NCBI RefSeq assembly: GCF_027571405.1
Contig: NZ_CP092968.1
Coordinates: 2,356,001-2,420,000 of the forward strand
Length of the DNA stretch: 64,000 nucleotides
Source of the DNA: Methylocystis parvus OBBP
GTDB taxonomy: Bacteria; Pseudomonadota; Alphaproteobacteria; Rhizobiales; Beijerinckiaceae
Reading direction: 5' to 3'
The translations under genes were made by a program, and so were the position numbers. Of the stretch, positions 26,523 through 34,783 are shown piece by piece. How positions within the stretch are numbered: position 1 is the stretch's first letter; each line of letters opens with the position of its first letter. The notes under the pieces are model-generated. The model was not told the origin of the DNA. It searched no databases and worked only from the letters and a program-made list of their open reading frames with translations.

Positions 26523-27185
26523 ATGCAGAAGGAGACGGCAAACAGGCGTGTCTTTGTCGTTGACGATGAGGAAGGCGTCCGCAACGCCACGGCGCTCTTG
26601 TTGCAGATGGAAGGCTATGAAGTCGAGATCTTCCCTTCCGCGAGCGCATTTCTGGAAAGCATATCGGCGCCATACGACGGATGCGTCATCACCGACGTGC
26701 GTATGCCAGGGATGGACGGGGTTGAGCTGATCGCCCAGCTGCACAAAAAATCCATACCATTGCCAGCGATTGTCGTGACGGCCTATGCCGATGTTCCGCT
26801 CGCTGTCCAAGCAATGAAGCTCGGCGCCTGCGATCTTCTTACGAAGCCTTTCGATCTTGATGCTTTGCTCGCGGCGCTAGATACGGCTTTTAATCAGAAA
26901 GGGAGCGACGAGGGCCTGGAAACGATCCGGGACCGCCTATCGACGCTGACGCATCGAGAAGCCGAGGTGCTTCGTGAACTGCTTGTGGGGAGGAGTAACA
27001 AGGAGATCGCCCACAATCTTGGCATTAGTGCGCGAACTGCGGAGGCGCATCGGGCCAATATTATGGCGAAGACCAGAGCCCGGGGCCTCGCGGGGTTGAT
27101 AAAGATGGCTGTCGCCGCGGACCCAGCGCAGCTCCATGGGCTGGTTGCGACCGGTAAGGCGCCTACCCCCGCGATTACAAAGTAG
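26523..27185 (+). CDS. FixJ/NarL-type response regulator
   Basis: 220 residues. Receiver domain at 8-120 with acidic pocket D14/D15, phospho-acceptor D58 in ITDVRMPGMDG and K108 in LLTKPFD; LuxR-type helix-turn-helix at about 158-215 (TLTHREAEVLRELLVGRSNK, then AHNLGISARTAEAHR). I place the start at the ATG at 26523; an in-frame ATG at 26430 overlaps the previous gene. No histidine kinase gene remains nearby: the CheB-type gene that follows is disrupted by an insertion element, so the cognate sensor may have been lost. Confidence 0.88.
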   Translation: MQKETANRRVFVVDDEEGVRNATALLLQMEGYEVEIFPSASAFLESISAPYDGCVITDVRMPGMDGVELIAQLHKKSIPLPAIVVTAYADVPLAVQAMKLGACDLLTKPFDLDALLAALDTAFNQKGSDEGLETIRDRLSTLTHREAEVLRELLVGRSNKEIAHNLGISARTAEAHRANIMAKTRARGLAGLIKMAVAADPAQLHGLVATGKAPTPAITK

Positions 27186-27391
27186 GATCCGCGCTTGCAG
27201 CCTCTAGAGGGGCAGAGTCTCTCTCGACGCCAGATAAAGCTCGCGGAGCAGAGATGCTCGATGGCTCGACTTTTTTTAAAACGATTGCATAGCGCGGCCC
27301 GCGCCTTGAATCTGTGCTTGCCCGGCTCGTCGGAAGATATGCGGAATGTTATCTCTAACCCAAGCAACAGGGCTCGACTGGGCGGAAACCA

Positions 27392-27571
27392 ATGGCCGCA
27401 AACAATAATACCGACAACGCGCTTCCCGCTCATACGCCGGTATGCGCGCTTGGCGCCTCGGCCGGCGGCGTCGCCGCGCTTAAGAGCTTTTTCGCTAATG
27501 TCCGACCCGACCTAGACTTGGCCTATGTCGTGGTCGTGCATCTCGCCCCAGACCACCCGAGTTCTCTGAGA
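27392..27571 (+). pseudogene. CheB-type methylesterase fragment cut by an IS element
   Basis: About 60 codons remain: VCALGASAGGVAALKSFFAN with the catalytic serine of CheB (GASAGG), and AYVVVVHLAPDHPSSL. The sequence then enters the left end of an IS5-like element. Such N-termini often belong to large CheB-CheR-PAS sensor proteins that act with FixJ-like regulators, so a sensor gene was probably destroyed here. The downstream part is not found in the window. The gap 27186-27391 holds no other gene. Confidence 0.7.
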
Positions 27572-28025
27572 GTCCGTTTGAGAATTGATTTCAGTGCGCG
27601 ATCCTGCGCAAGAGGAGTCCACCGAGAGCGACGTGGATCATGGCCTTGGAGACGTCGATGCGCTTTTCGTAATCGCGCACGAGGCGTCGCCAGCGGGTCA
27701 TCCAGCCAAAGGTTCGCTCAACCACCCAGCGTCGCGGCAGGACTTTGAAGCCTGGATCGGCGTCGATGCGCTTCACGATCTCGACGACGAAGTCCTTGAA
27801 CGCCGCCTTATCCATGAGTTTCCTTCGATCATAGGCGCCGTCGGCGAATAGATGTTTGATCCACGGCCAGCGCTTACGAATGGCGTCGAGAACCTGCTGC
27901 GCGCCCGCGGAGTCGGAAATATCCGCCGTCGTCAGATTGACCATGAGCAGCCGTCCGTCCGTGTCCACGGCGATGTGGCGTTTGCGCCCGTTACGAATTC
28001 GACTACGCATGGGAGATGGTTCCAT
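27572..28025 (-). mobile_element. IS5-family element, truncated, with transposase C-terminal part
   Basis: The minus strand 28025-27591 encodes GRKRHIAVDTDGRLLMVNL, HLFADGAYDRRKLMDKAAF, RRWVVERTFGWMTRWRRLV and a leucine-rich end. This is the second half of an IS5/IS427-group DDE transposase, including the D (FADGAYD) and E (VVERTFGW) of the triad. The first ~120 residues are missing, so the copy is defective at its right side. The left end, near 27572 (GAGTCCGTTTGAGAATTGA), joins directly to the CheB gene. Confidence 0.75.
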
Positions 28026-28181
28026 TCAAGAAAGGGGGCCCACCGCAATTTGATAAAGGTTGAAGCATCCCCTCTATCCGCGCGAGAACCGCCCCCGTGA
28101 GAGCGGTGTTCGTCACCCTTCATTGGGTAAGCAACACCGGGAAGGCGGCACCGCGCTCATGCCCAGGTTTATTTGACCACT

Positions 28182-28215
28182 TGGGGGACACATATGGGGC
28201 CCATCTGGGGGACAC
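28182..28215. repeat. Short direct repeat next to the IS remnant
   Basis: TGGGGGACAC occurs at 28182-28191 and again at 28206-28215. Repeats of this kind line the ends of several IS families, so it may be a leftover terminal region of a second element. The whole stretch 28026-28275 has no intact gene. Confidence 0.4.
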
Positions 28216-28275
28216 GTGGCTAGCAACTGCGCGTAAGCTATTGAATTTACTAATCCAAGGAGGAGCAATCTAAAC

Positions 28276-28365
28276 TGGCGGAGGGGGCGGGATTCGAACC
28301 CGCGATACGGTTTCCCGTATACACACTTTCCAGGCGTGCGCCTTCAACCACTCGGCCACCCCTCC
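28276..28365 (-). tRNA. tRNA-Ser (anticodon GGA)
   Basis: The minus strand folds as a class II tRNA: acceptor GGAGGGG pairing with the 3' side, D-arm with GTGGCCGAGTGG, anticodon loop CTGGAAA (GGA, reading UCC/UCU), a long variable arm (TACGGGAAACCGTA) and the TpsiC arm GGGTTCGAATCCC. The CCA end is encoded (28276-28278). Confidence 0.95.
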
Positions 28366-28590
28366 ATTTGCCGCCGCAATATATTCATGGCGCGCCGGAA
28401 CGCAATTGCCGATGCGGAATAAAGCGAAGACCGCCGCCTTCGTCCCCAGTTTCTGGGCGTTGAGAGCCAATTGTCCCGCAGTTTGCTCATCTTCAAGTGC
28501 TTGCAACCCCGAGCTTGATCCTTCGCCACTCCATATGCTAATGCCACCGCGCCACACGAAATTCGGCTTTACTGTCGATTGAAGCGCCGC

Positions 28591-28680
28591 GGAGAGGTGG
28601 CTGAGTGGTTGAAAGCACCGCACTCGAAATGCGGCATACGGGCAACTGTATCGGGGGTTCGAATCCCTCCCTCTCCGCCA
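28591..28680 (+). tRNA. tRNA-Ser (anticodon CGA)
   Basis: Class II fold: acceptor GGAGAGG with CCTCTCC, D-arm GTGGCTGAGTGG, anticodon loop CTCGAAA (CGA, reading UCG), a long variable arm and the TpsiC arm GGGTTCGAATCCC, with CCA encoded at 28678-28680. It is divergent from the Ser-GGA gene 225 bases away; the gap between them has no gene. Confidence 0.95.
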
Positions 28681-28904
28681 CCTTGGCCAGAAGAGCCGTT
28701 TCAGCGAACGATTTACCGCCGATCGCCGCCGTTTTTCCTCCATGGCGCTCACTTCCTGCCTCGCCAATCGGACTGAGGCGCGATGTTCTATCCGCTTCGC
28801 AATTGCTTTCGTAGGACGCTTGCCCTACAAGCCATTAGGTCAAATGTCCTATAGTGCGGTCGGCGGCTTTGTGCTCGTCCGCGCTATGATCATGGAGGCC
28901 GGAT

Positions 28905-29504
28905 ATGAGTGCGAGCGAAACTCGCCGCCAGATCGCGGATGTCGCCGACCGGCTGTTTTACGAGCATGGTTTCGAAGCGACCTCCTTTGCCGACATCGCC
29001 AGGGACGTCGGGCTGTCGCGCGGTAATTTCTATTATCACTTCAAAACCAAGGACGAGATACTCGATGCCGTAATCGCACGGCGTGTCTCAAACACCCGCG
29101 CCATGCTGGACGCCTGGGAACAGGCTGCGTCTTCGCCTGCAGAGCGCATCCGCAGCTTCATCCATATTCTCATCGCAAACCGGACGAAGATCATGGCGCA
29201 TGGCTGCCCGGTCGGCACGCTCTGCAACGAGTTGGCGAAGCTCGATCACGCCGCAAAGAACGACGCGATCCTTCTGTTCACCCTCTTCCGCGACTGGCTC
29301 GCCCGGCAGTTCGCCGCGCTCGGACGGGAAGCGGACGCCGATGGGCTGGCTCTCCATATTCTGATGCGCAGCCAGGGCGTTGCAACCCTGTTCACCGCCT
29401 TCCGCGACGAGGATTTCATCCGCCGCGAGGTCGCAGACATGGAGGCGTGGCTGCAAGCCCAATGCCCGGCCGCATCATTACTCCATTCCCGCCAATCCGC
29501 CTGA
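28905..29504 (+). CDS. TetR-family regulator
   Basis: 199 residues. The N-terminal helix-turn-helix is canonical: RQIADVADRLFYEHGFEATS, FADIARDVGLSRGNFYYHF. The C-terminal two thirds should bind an effector; HGCPVGTLCNELAKLD contains two cysteines, reminiscent of redox- or electrophile-sensing members. The gene heads a three-gene run with the YciI-like gene (10 bases on) and tag, and probably represses that run. No operator was identified in 28681-28904. Confidence 0.88.
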   Translation: MSASETRRQIADVADRLFYEHGFEATSFADIARDVGLSRGNFYYHFKTKDEILDAVIARRVSNTRAMLDAWEQAASSPAERIRSFIHILIANRTKIMAHGCPVGTLCNELAKLDHAAKNDAILLFTLFRDWLARQFAALGREADADGLALHILMRSQGVATLFTAFRDEDFIRREVADMEAWLQAQCPAASLLHSRQSA

Positions 29505-29514
29505 TGGAGCAACC

Positions 29515-29805
29515 ATGTTCGTCATTACCCTTCGTTTCGCAGACAAGACAAAAGCTCCGCAGTTCATGGACGGGCACAGTGCATGGATCAAACGTGGTTT
29601 CGACGACGGCGTGTTCCTGCTGGCGGGAAATCTCCAGCCGAGCGCGGGCGGCGCGATCCTCGCGCATAATGTGTCGCCCGAGGAGATCGAGGTCCGGGTG
29701 CAGGACGATCCCTTCGTCGCCCAAGGTGTGGTCAGCGCCGAAATCCTCGCCATTGCGCCGGGCCGTACAGACGGCCGGCTGGCCTTTCTGAAAGCCGAGC
29801 CATGA
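29515..29805 (+). CDS. YciI-like dimeric alpha-beta barrel protein
   Basis: 96 residues with the ferredoxin-like YciI pattern: MFVITLRFADKTKAPQFMDG, the HSAWIKRGFDDGVFLLAGN segment with the conserved His, and DPFVAQGV, which holds the conserved Asp. Members include 5-chloromuconolactone dehalogenase-like and other small-molecule enzymes. The stop overlaps the ATG of tag (ATGA), so the two are co-translated. The specific role is unknown. Confidence 0.8.
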   Translation: MFVITLRFADKTKAPQFMDGHSAWIKRGFDDGVFLLAGNLQPSAGGAILAHNVSPEEIEVRVQDDPFVAQGVVSAEILAIAPGRTDGRLAFLKAEP

Positions 29806-30410
29806 ACGCGACGGTTCCCGGCCCGGATGGGCGCCCGCGCTGCCGCTGGTGCGCGGCGGCGCCTGAATTCCTCGCCTATCACGATACGGAATGGAGCTTC
29901 CCGGTCGATGACGATCGTCGCCTGTTCGAGAAGCTGTGTCTCGAAGGATTCCAATCGGGCTTGAGCTGGCGAACGGTCCTAGCGAAACGCGAGAACTTCC
30001 GCGCCGCGTTTCATGGATTCGATTTCGACCGGATCGCCGGCTTCACCGATGCGGATGTGGCGCGCCTGCTCAACGATGCGGGCATTGTCCGCCATCGCGG
30101 GAAGATCGCCGCCGTCATCAACAATGCGAAGCGGACGCAGGAACTGGTGAAACAGGAAGGATCGCTCGCCGCCTATATCTGGCGCTTCGAGCCGAAGGGG
30201 GAGGAATTGACCGCCCCACAAACCGCCTCGACTTCGTTCGCGTCGATCGCGCTGTCGAAAAACTTGAAGAAGCGCGGCTGGTCCTTCGTCGGCCCGAAGA
30301 CAGTCTATGCCTTCATGCAGGCCATGGGTCTCATCAACGATCATGCGGAAGGATGCGTCGTCCGGGAGCGAGCGGCCGACGCCAGGATGGCCTTCACGCG
30401 ACCAGCATAG
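29802..30410 (+). CDS. tag: DNA-3-methyladenine glycosylase I
   Basis: 202 residues of the Tag family, which excises 3-methyladenine from alkylated DNA. Visible: RCRWCAAAPEFLAYHDTEW at 13-31 with zinc-ligand cysteine and histidine, the catalytic-region LFEKLCLEGFQSGLSWRTVL, and the late zinc site FMQAMGLINDHAEGC. The family usually has about 190 residues, so it is full length. Cotranscribed with a TetR regulator and a YciI-like protein, suggesting an inducible response to an alkylating or electrophilic compound. Confidence 0.92.
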   Translation: MNATVPGPDGRPRCRWCAAAPEFLAYHDTEWSFPVDDDRRLFEKLCLEGFQSGLSWRTVLAKRENFRAAFHGFDFDRIAGFTDADVARLLNDAGIVRHRGKIAAVINNAKRTQELVKQEGSLAAYIWRFEPKGEELTAPQTASTSFASIALSKNLKKRGWSFVGPKTVYAFMQAMGLINDHAEGCVVRERAADARMAFTRPA

Positions 30411-30563
30411 CTCGAAAAGGCATCACGGGCGTAGGCCAAGGACTGACGTTTTCTTAGAAGCGGACGTTCATGACATAAAAATTCGCGTCGTACGTCGAAC
30501 GGCTGCCAACCCGGACGCATTCACGCTATAGGGGCTACGTCGCGATGCACGACATGTGTAAAC

Positions 30564-30815
30564 TCAAGTGGCATTTTCGATCAGCACCCGCAATGAGCCG
30601 ATAGTCGAAGCACTTCCAAGCTCTTCTATAATCTCCCGGGATAGCGCCTCAGCAGCTGACTCGTGAAACTCTACTCTGCCTCCAGGCAACGACCAAAAAG
30701 GATCGGTTACCGCCCGATGCACTAAAATCCGCCCTTCGCTCCAAATCAGGGCAGCCGCTCTGAATTGAAACCGCGAGGGACCGTCGTCTAGGACAACCAT
30801 AGTTCTTTTCGTCAT
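30564..30815 (-). pseudogene. NUDIX hydrolase, 3'-truncated
   Basis: 83 codons: FRAAALIWSEGRILVHRAV, then the NUDIX box GGRVEFHESAAEALSREIIE ELG, which fits GX5EX7REUXEEXGU. A NUDIX domain needs about 130-150 residues; this frame stops directly after VLIENAT. The catalytic helix is intact but two strands are missing, so it is probably inactive. It ends next to a mobile-element-like region. Confidence 0.6.
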
Positions 30816-30916
30816 TCGACCCTCATCCGCAAAACTCTTGCGCGAGCATGAACCGAGCTAATTGCTTCAATATCAGGGCATAGCCGTCGTCGACCGCTAC
30901 ATAGCGGCGCTACGCA

Positions 30917-31057
30917 ATGGCCCTCAAAATGACGACGTCCTGGCAACATCTCGGCATAGGGATCTACCGGTTTCGCAAACGCGTCCCCGACAGGCTTCTG
31001 GCCCTTTGTCGAAAAGCAGATCGTTCATCGCAGCCTGCGGAGGACGCGCGATTATCG
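30917..31057 (+). pseudogene. 5' fragment of a tyrosine-type integrase
   Basis: TTSWQHLGIGIYRFRKRVPD followed by RLLAL is the N-terminus typical of phage or island integrases of the P4-like/DUF6538 style. It continues in a shifted frame as VEKQIVHRSLR and TRDY. After about 47 codons the homology is lost where the YedE-like gene ends. Both a frameshift and a large deletion are implied. It is a footprint of a former island about 2.2 kb from the tRNA-Ser genes. Confidence 0.5.
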
Positions 31058-31507
31058 ACCGTCTTGTTCGACCTCGGCGGGGCTTGCGGCCAGCAGGAAG
31101 AGCGGGAGGAGGCGCTCCAGCGCCAATCCCGCGATCAATGCGGCGAAGAATACGGTCGCTTCGCCATCCAGCAGTCCGAGATTGAACACGGCCGGCCCCG
31201 GGCAGACGCCTGAAAGACCCCAGCCGATCCCGAAAACAGACGAGCCGACGATCAGCGCGGCGTCAATTTTCCGGGAAGGCGGGGGGCTGATCGCATAGCC
31301 CAGAAGAGACGTCCGCCGCTTCGCAGCCAGCCGAAATGCGGGCAACGCGACCAGGATCGCCCCGCCCATCACGAAGGCGAGAGATGGGTCCCAAAGACCC
31401 GCGACGTCCAAAAAGCCGAGCACTTTTTGTGGGTCCGTCATGCCCGAGAGATAAAGCCCGCAGCCGAAGATGAGGCCGAGCGCGAAGGTGATTGCAAGAC
31501 GCGTCAT
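31052..31507 (-). CDS. YedE-like (DUF6691) sulfur-compound transporter half
   Basis: 151 residues with about four membrane helices. FGCGLYLSGMTDPQKVLGFLD at the start and WGLSGVCPGPAVFNLG near the end are typical of the smaller partner in split YeeE/YedE transporters; the cysteine in GVCPGPA is the conserved thiol. These proteins import thiosulfate or related sulfur species. The start is the ATG at 31507; longer starts lie inside the upstream gene. Its partner ends 7 bases upstream. Confidence 0.85.
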   Translation of the reverse strand: MTRLAITFALGLIFGCGLYLSGMTDPQKVLGFLDVAGLWDPSLAFVMGGAILVALPAFRLAAKRRTSLLGYAISPPPSRKIDAALIVGSSVFGIGWGLSGVCPGPAVFNLGLLDGEATVFFAALIAGLALERLLPLFLLAASPAEVEQDGR

Positions 31508-31514
31508 TGCTTCC

Positions 31515-31946
31515 TCAGCCGAAAACATGGCGAACAAGGAACACCGTCGCCATAGCGGACGCCATGAATGCGAGCGTCGCCGCCAATGAGCGCAAGGATA
31601 GTCTGGAGAGGCCGCAGACGCCGTGTCCGCTAGTGCAGCCGGCGCCGAGCCGCGACCCGAAACCGACGAGAAGCCCTGCAAGGGCGATTGTTCCAAAGCC
31701 TATGTCAAAAACAGGCGGCGCTGGCGCCCTGAAGACGCCGATGACGGCCGGAGCCGCAAAAAGACCGAGCAGGAAAGCGACGCGCCAATCCGCGTCTTTG
31801 CGCCGAGGCGGAACAAGCCCTGCAAGGACTCCGCTTATCCCGGCGACCCGCCCGATCAAGAGAATGGTCGAACCGGCCGAAAGCCCGATCATCGCGCCGC
31901 CCGCAAGGCCGGCAAGCGGAGAGAAGTGCGCCCAGTCAATCTGCAT
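31515..31946 (-). CDS. YeeE/YedE-family transporter half
   Basis: 143 residues, four or five membrane helices, with the signature GAGCTSGHGVCGLSRLSLRS, whose cysteines carry the sulfur substrate along the pore in characterised YeeE proteins. It pairs with the downstream YedE-like gene to make one full transporter for thiosulfate-like anions. Divergent from the FadL gene; the 123-base gap carries dyad box E (32025-32041). Other alphaproteobacteria place this pair with persulfide dioxygenase and BigR; neither is seen here. Confidence 0.85.
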   Translation of the reverse strand: MQIDWAHFSPLAGLAGGAMIGLSAGSTILLIGRVAGISGVLAGLVPPRRKDADWRVAFLLGLFAAPAVIGVFRAPAPPVFDIGFGTIALAGLLVGFGSRLGAGCTSGHGVCGLSRLSLRSLAATLAFMASAMATVFLVRHVFG

Positions 31947-32024
31947 TCGTCCCGCCTTGCCTCTAATCGCCTCAGCGATTCAATCGAGAGTGTTGCGCAA
32001 AAGCTACATACTTTCTCATGTTAG

Positions 32025-32041
32025 TCTATCATATTTATGGA
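32025..32041. promoter_or_regulatory. Island dyad, box E
   Basis: TCTATC-N5-TATGGA: 4 of 6 arm positions are symmetric. It sits 29 bases before the FadL start and 79 bases from the YeeE start, in the divergent gap. Same 6-5-6 architecture as the perfect copies at 34747 and 57466. Confidence 0.5.
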
Positions 32042-32069
32042 ATAAAGAATCAAAAGAAGGCTGCATTTA

Positions 32070-33380
32070 ATGAGCCGCTTGGGCCGTGTTACGCTGTTCG
32101 TCCTCATGGCTACGCCCCTATTGGCAGGCCACGCCGGCGCGACGGAAGGTTATTTCCTCGAAGGCTATGGGACGCGCGAAAAGGGCGTCGGCGGGGCCGG
32201 AGCCGCGGATTCGCGCGATCCGCTCTCGCTTTCCATTAACCCGGCGGGCCTTGTCGATGTCGGGCATCAATACACGCTCGGCCTCACCGCCTTCTCGCCG
32301 GATCGCGGTTATTCGACGTCCGGGCCAGGCTTTGTCGCGCCCGGACATGTCCAGAGCGGGCGCGGGCTCTTCCCCATTCCGAATGGCGGCTACAGCAGGC
32401 CCGTCGACGAGAAATCCGCCTGGGGCGTCGCCGTCTACGGCAATGGCGGCATGAACACCACTTACTCGCCGAATTATACGAGCCAGTTCTTCGGGAGTCC
32501 GATGTGTCCGCAGACCGGCGTCTATTGCGGCCGCAACGCCGGCGTCGATTTGAACCAGGCGTTCATCACGGCCGGATATGCGCAACGCTTCGGGAATCTG
32601 TCGGTCGGCTTCGCGCCGGTTCTCGCGGTTCAGATTTTCAAGGCCAGGGGCCTCGCGGTGTTTGGGCCATTCTCCTCCGCTCCCAACGAACTGACCGACC
32701 ATAGCTATAATTGGTCCGTCGGCGCGGGCGTGCGCGCCGGCCTGCAATATCGGGTGACCGACAAATTCCGTATCGGCGTCGCGGGGTCGTCGCCGATCTG
32801 GATGTCGCCTTTCGAAAACTACAAGGGTCTGTTCGCAAATCAGGGCGATTTCGACATTCCGGCCAACATTACAGCAGGCGTCGCCTATGACGTCCTGCCG
32901 ACCCTGACCCTGCTCGCCGACTGGAAGCATATCTTCTATTCGCAGGTCCCGTCGGTCGGGAATTGGTCCACCTTGCAGGCGCCGCTTGGCGTGATGAACG
33001 GCCCGGGCTTTGGCTGGAGCGACATCGACGTGATCAAGGTCGGCGCGGAGTATCGCGGCCTCGACAAGCTCGCGCTGCGCCTCGGCTACAGCTACAACAA
33101 CAATCCGATCAACTCGCGGGACGTCACCCTGAACATACTCGCGCCGGCCGTCACCAGGCATCATATCAGCGGCGGCCTCAGCTATTATGTGACGCCGTCG
33201 TCATCGATCGATCTCGCGGCGGTCGTCTCGCCACAGGGTACGGTTTCCGGAATCGAACGGACGCCGCTTGGACCCAACCCGCTGCGCACGATCAATCTCT
33301 ATCTCTCGACATTCGAGATTACGGCGGGCTGGACGCATCGTTTCGAGGCGGCGCCGGCGCCGGTCGTCGCGAAATATTAA
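32070..33380 (+). CDS. FadL/OmpP1-type outer-membrane channel
   Basis: 436 residues with a Sec signal (ends near GHAGA), then a beta-barrel rich in alternating aromatic/polar strands. DPLSLSINPAGLVDVG is the conserved NPA region of FadL/TodX proteins, which move hydrophobic compounds laterally through the outer membrane. The C-terminus is VAKY rather than the usual terminal F. Box E precedes it. A hydrophobic C1, aromatic or organosulfur compound could be the cargo; nothing in the sequence fixes this. Confidence 0.88.
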   Translation: MSRLGRVTLFVLMATPLLAGHAGATEGYFLEGYGTREKGVGGAGAADSRDPLSLSINPAGLVDVGHQYTLGLTAFSPDRGYSTSGPGFVAPGHVQSGRGLFPIPNGGYSRPVDEKSAWGVAVYGNGGMNTTYSPNYTSQFFGSPMCPQTGVYCGRNAGVDLNQAFITAGYAQRFGNLSVGFAPVLAVQIFKARGLAVFGPFSSAPNELTDHSYNWSVGAGVRAGLQYRVTDKFRIGVAGSSPIWMSPFENYKGLFANQGDFDIPANITAGVAYDVLPTLTLLADWKHIFYSQVPSVGNWSTLQAPLGVMNGPGFGWSDIDVIKVGAEYRGLDKLALRLGYSYNNNPINSRDVTLNILAPAVTRHHISGGLSYYVTPSSSIDLAAVVSPQGTVSGIERTPLGPNPLRTINLYLSTFEITAGWTHRFEAAPAPVVAKY

Positions 33381-33430
33381 AATATATGTTCTCAGGGTGG
33401 ACTTACTTGCCAATCCCGAGACGGGCCCTT

Positions 33431-33751
33431 TTAAAGCGCCGGCGCTGAAAAGAATCCGTCGGCTCCATGCGCTTTGGCCAATGCGGCGAATTCAGCCAAG
33501 GCTTCGGGGGCGGCGTCCTCGATTTGATGCCGCTCGATCGCGACAGTATTCGGGCCCTTTATCGCCAGAGACAAAAATTCCTCGATCTTGCTACGCGGTC
33601 CTTCGACAAAGGTTTCCACCGCGCCGTTATGGCGATTGCGGACAAAACCGTGAAGGTGCAGCCGTCCGGCCTCCCGCGCGACGAAGACTCGATAGCCGAC
33701 ATTTTGCACGCGGCCCTCGACCAGGATGCGCACCGCGCGGTTATCCGTCAT
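33431..33751 (-). CDS. acyP: Acylphosphatase
   Basis: 106 residues. The phosphate-binding loop and catalytic arginine are in VEGRVQNVGYRVF, and the catalytic asparagine in HGFVRNRHNGAVE. These enzymes hydrolyse acyl-phosphates. I use the ATG at 33751 (MTDNRAV); the frame could extend 12 codons upstream. It converges on the FadL gene with a 50-base gap in which a weak CCCG/CGGG hairpin before CCCTTTT may end transcription. Confidence 0.9.
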   Translation of the reverse strand: MTDNRAVRILVEGRVQNVGYRVFVAREAGRLHLHGFVRNRHNGAVETFVEGPRSKIEEFLSLAIKGPNTVAIERHQIEDAAPEALAEFAALAKAHGADGFFSAPAL

Positions 33752-33814
33752 GCTTCTACTCCTTGCCCCGGCGAGATGCGCAATCATACGCCGTAACGCG
33801 CGCTCATTCCTGAA

Positions 33815-33991
33815 TCACGAGAGAGCCGCAGGCGCTTGCGGATTGTTCTCCGGATTCGTGTCATGCTTGGTCAGCGCAAGAGGCACGCCCTGTTTCAGCA
33901 GAGGCTGGAGATCGGCTTCTATTGCATCGGCGGATTCGCGATCATAGACTTCTTCACCGGCGACATAGACCGCGAAGGACGCCAGATGCTT
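33815..33991 (-). CDS. Possible small protein, start unclear
   Basis: A frame ending FAVYVAGEEVYDRESADAIE, ADLQPLLKQGVPLALTKHD has protein-like, acidic composition, but I find no ATG, GTG or TTG start close to it, and upstream it overlaps the next gene in another frame. It may be a frameshifted continuation of that gene or start at a rare codon. No family recognised. Confidence 0.3.
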   Translation of the reverse strand, partial: KHLASFAVYVAGEEVYDRESADAIEADLQPLLKQGVPLALTKHDTNPENNPQAPAALS

Positions 33992-33999
33992 TCTTCGCT

Positions 34000-34245
34000 T
34001 TATGGGTCCTCGATGGTCGCCTTCGTCCAGGAGTAAAGCGGAAATCGATCGACGCCTTCCCGCTCGGCCGTGGAAACATAATTGGCGAATGCGTCGAATG
34101 TGCTTGTCGCCCACGCGCCGCGCCTGCGCAAAATCTCCGCGATCGGCCGATAATGAGGACTGTCCGGGTCGTTTCGCGCCGCCTCGGCCAATTCCTCGGG
34201 CAGCCTGAAACGGATCTGATACCGCCAAAGATCGCTCATTTTCAT
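34000..34245 (-). CDS. Small hypothetical protein (81 aa)
   Basis: MKMSDLWRYQIRFRLPEELA, then ARNDPDSPHYRPIAEILRRR and a C-terminal YVSTAEREGVDRFPLYSWTK. It has the look of a soluble helical protein. Alternative starts are ATG 34245 or ATG 34239. Function unknown. It lies in a row of small minus-strand genes between acylphosphatase and the Lrp-type regulator. Confidence 0.5.
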   Translation of the reverse strand: MKMSDLWRYQIRFRLPEELAEAARNDPDSPHYRPIAEILRRRGAWATSTFDAFANYVSTAEREGVDRFPLYSWTKATIEDP

Positions 34246-34334
34246 CCTCGCATCTTCGTCCTTGCATCGGCCGACAAATGCGGCGCGTCGGCTGGCTGGC
34301 GGGTTCTGCTTAACTCTACTGCGCGCGTTGTCGT

Positions 34335-34559
34335 TTACTGACGGGATACGCGCGCCTTGGATGAAGCGTATGGCTTCAGGCAAAGCGCGGCGACAGCCTT
34401 TTGCGCCTTGGCCGGCGCGCTGAATATTTTGCCCTCGATGACGCGAAAGCGCGGACTCGCCGCATAGAAGAGATAGCCTTTGGGCGCCTGAGCTTCATTT
34501 TGCCTGACGACGATTCCAGCTGCTTCTTCGTCTATTTCGATAACATAGGCGTGAGACAT
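34335..34559 (-). CDS. Small hypothetical protein (74 aa)
   Basis: MSHAYVIEIDEEAAGIVVRQ followed by GYLFYAASPRFRVIEGKIFS and a basic tail. The compact strand-turn-strand look recurs in small uncharacterised alphaproteobacterial proteins. It is divergent from the Lrp-type regulator; the 224-base gap carries box D. No function can be given. Confidence 0.6.
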   Translation of the reverse strand: MSHAYVIEIDEEAAGIVVRQNEAQAPKGYLFYAASPRFRVIEGKIFSAPAKAQKAVAALCLKPYASSKARVSRQ

Positions 34560-34746
34560 GATCGTTGACCCGCATTTTTGGATCTGGCGGCGAAGCGCTC
34601 CCTCGCCGATAAGGGAAGAATGCGCCGGAATGTTCGTTAAAGCAAACAGATTGTTCTTCTTAAGAAACAGCCTGGCGGAGCATTTCTTTCTCGCCGCCAG
34701 CCAGAAAAGGATAAAAATCCTCTCTCGGCCAGAGATTTTGACTTAT

Positions 34747-34763
34747 TCTATAAACAATATAGA
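34747..34763. promoter_or_regulatory. Island dyad, box D (perfect)
   Basis: TCTATA-AACAA-TATAGA: perfect 6-base arms around 5 bases. It lies 20 bases before the start codon of the Lrp-type regulator, and is followed by GGAGGGG. A natural autoregulation site. Confidence 0.65.
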
Positions 34764-34783
34764 TTGTTTTGGAGGGGTGAAGA

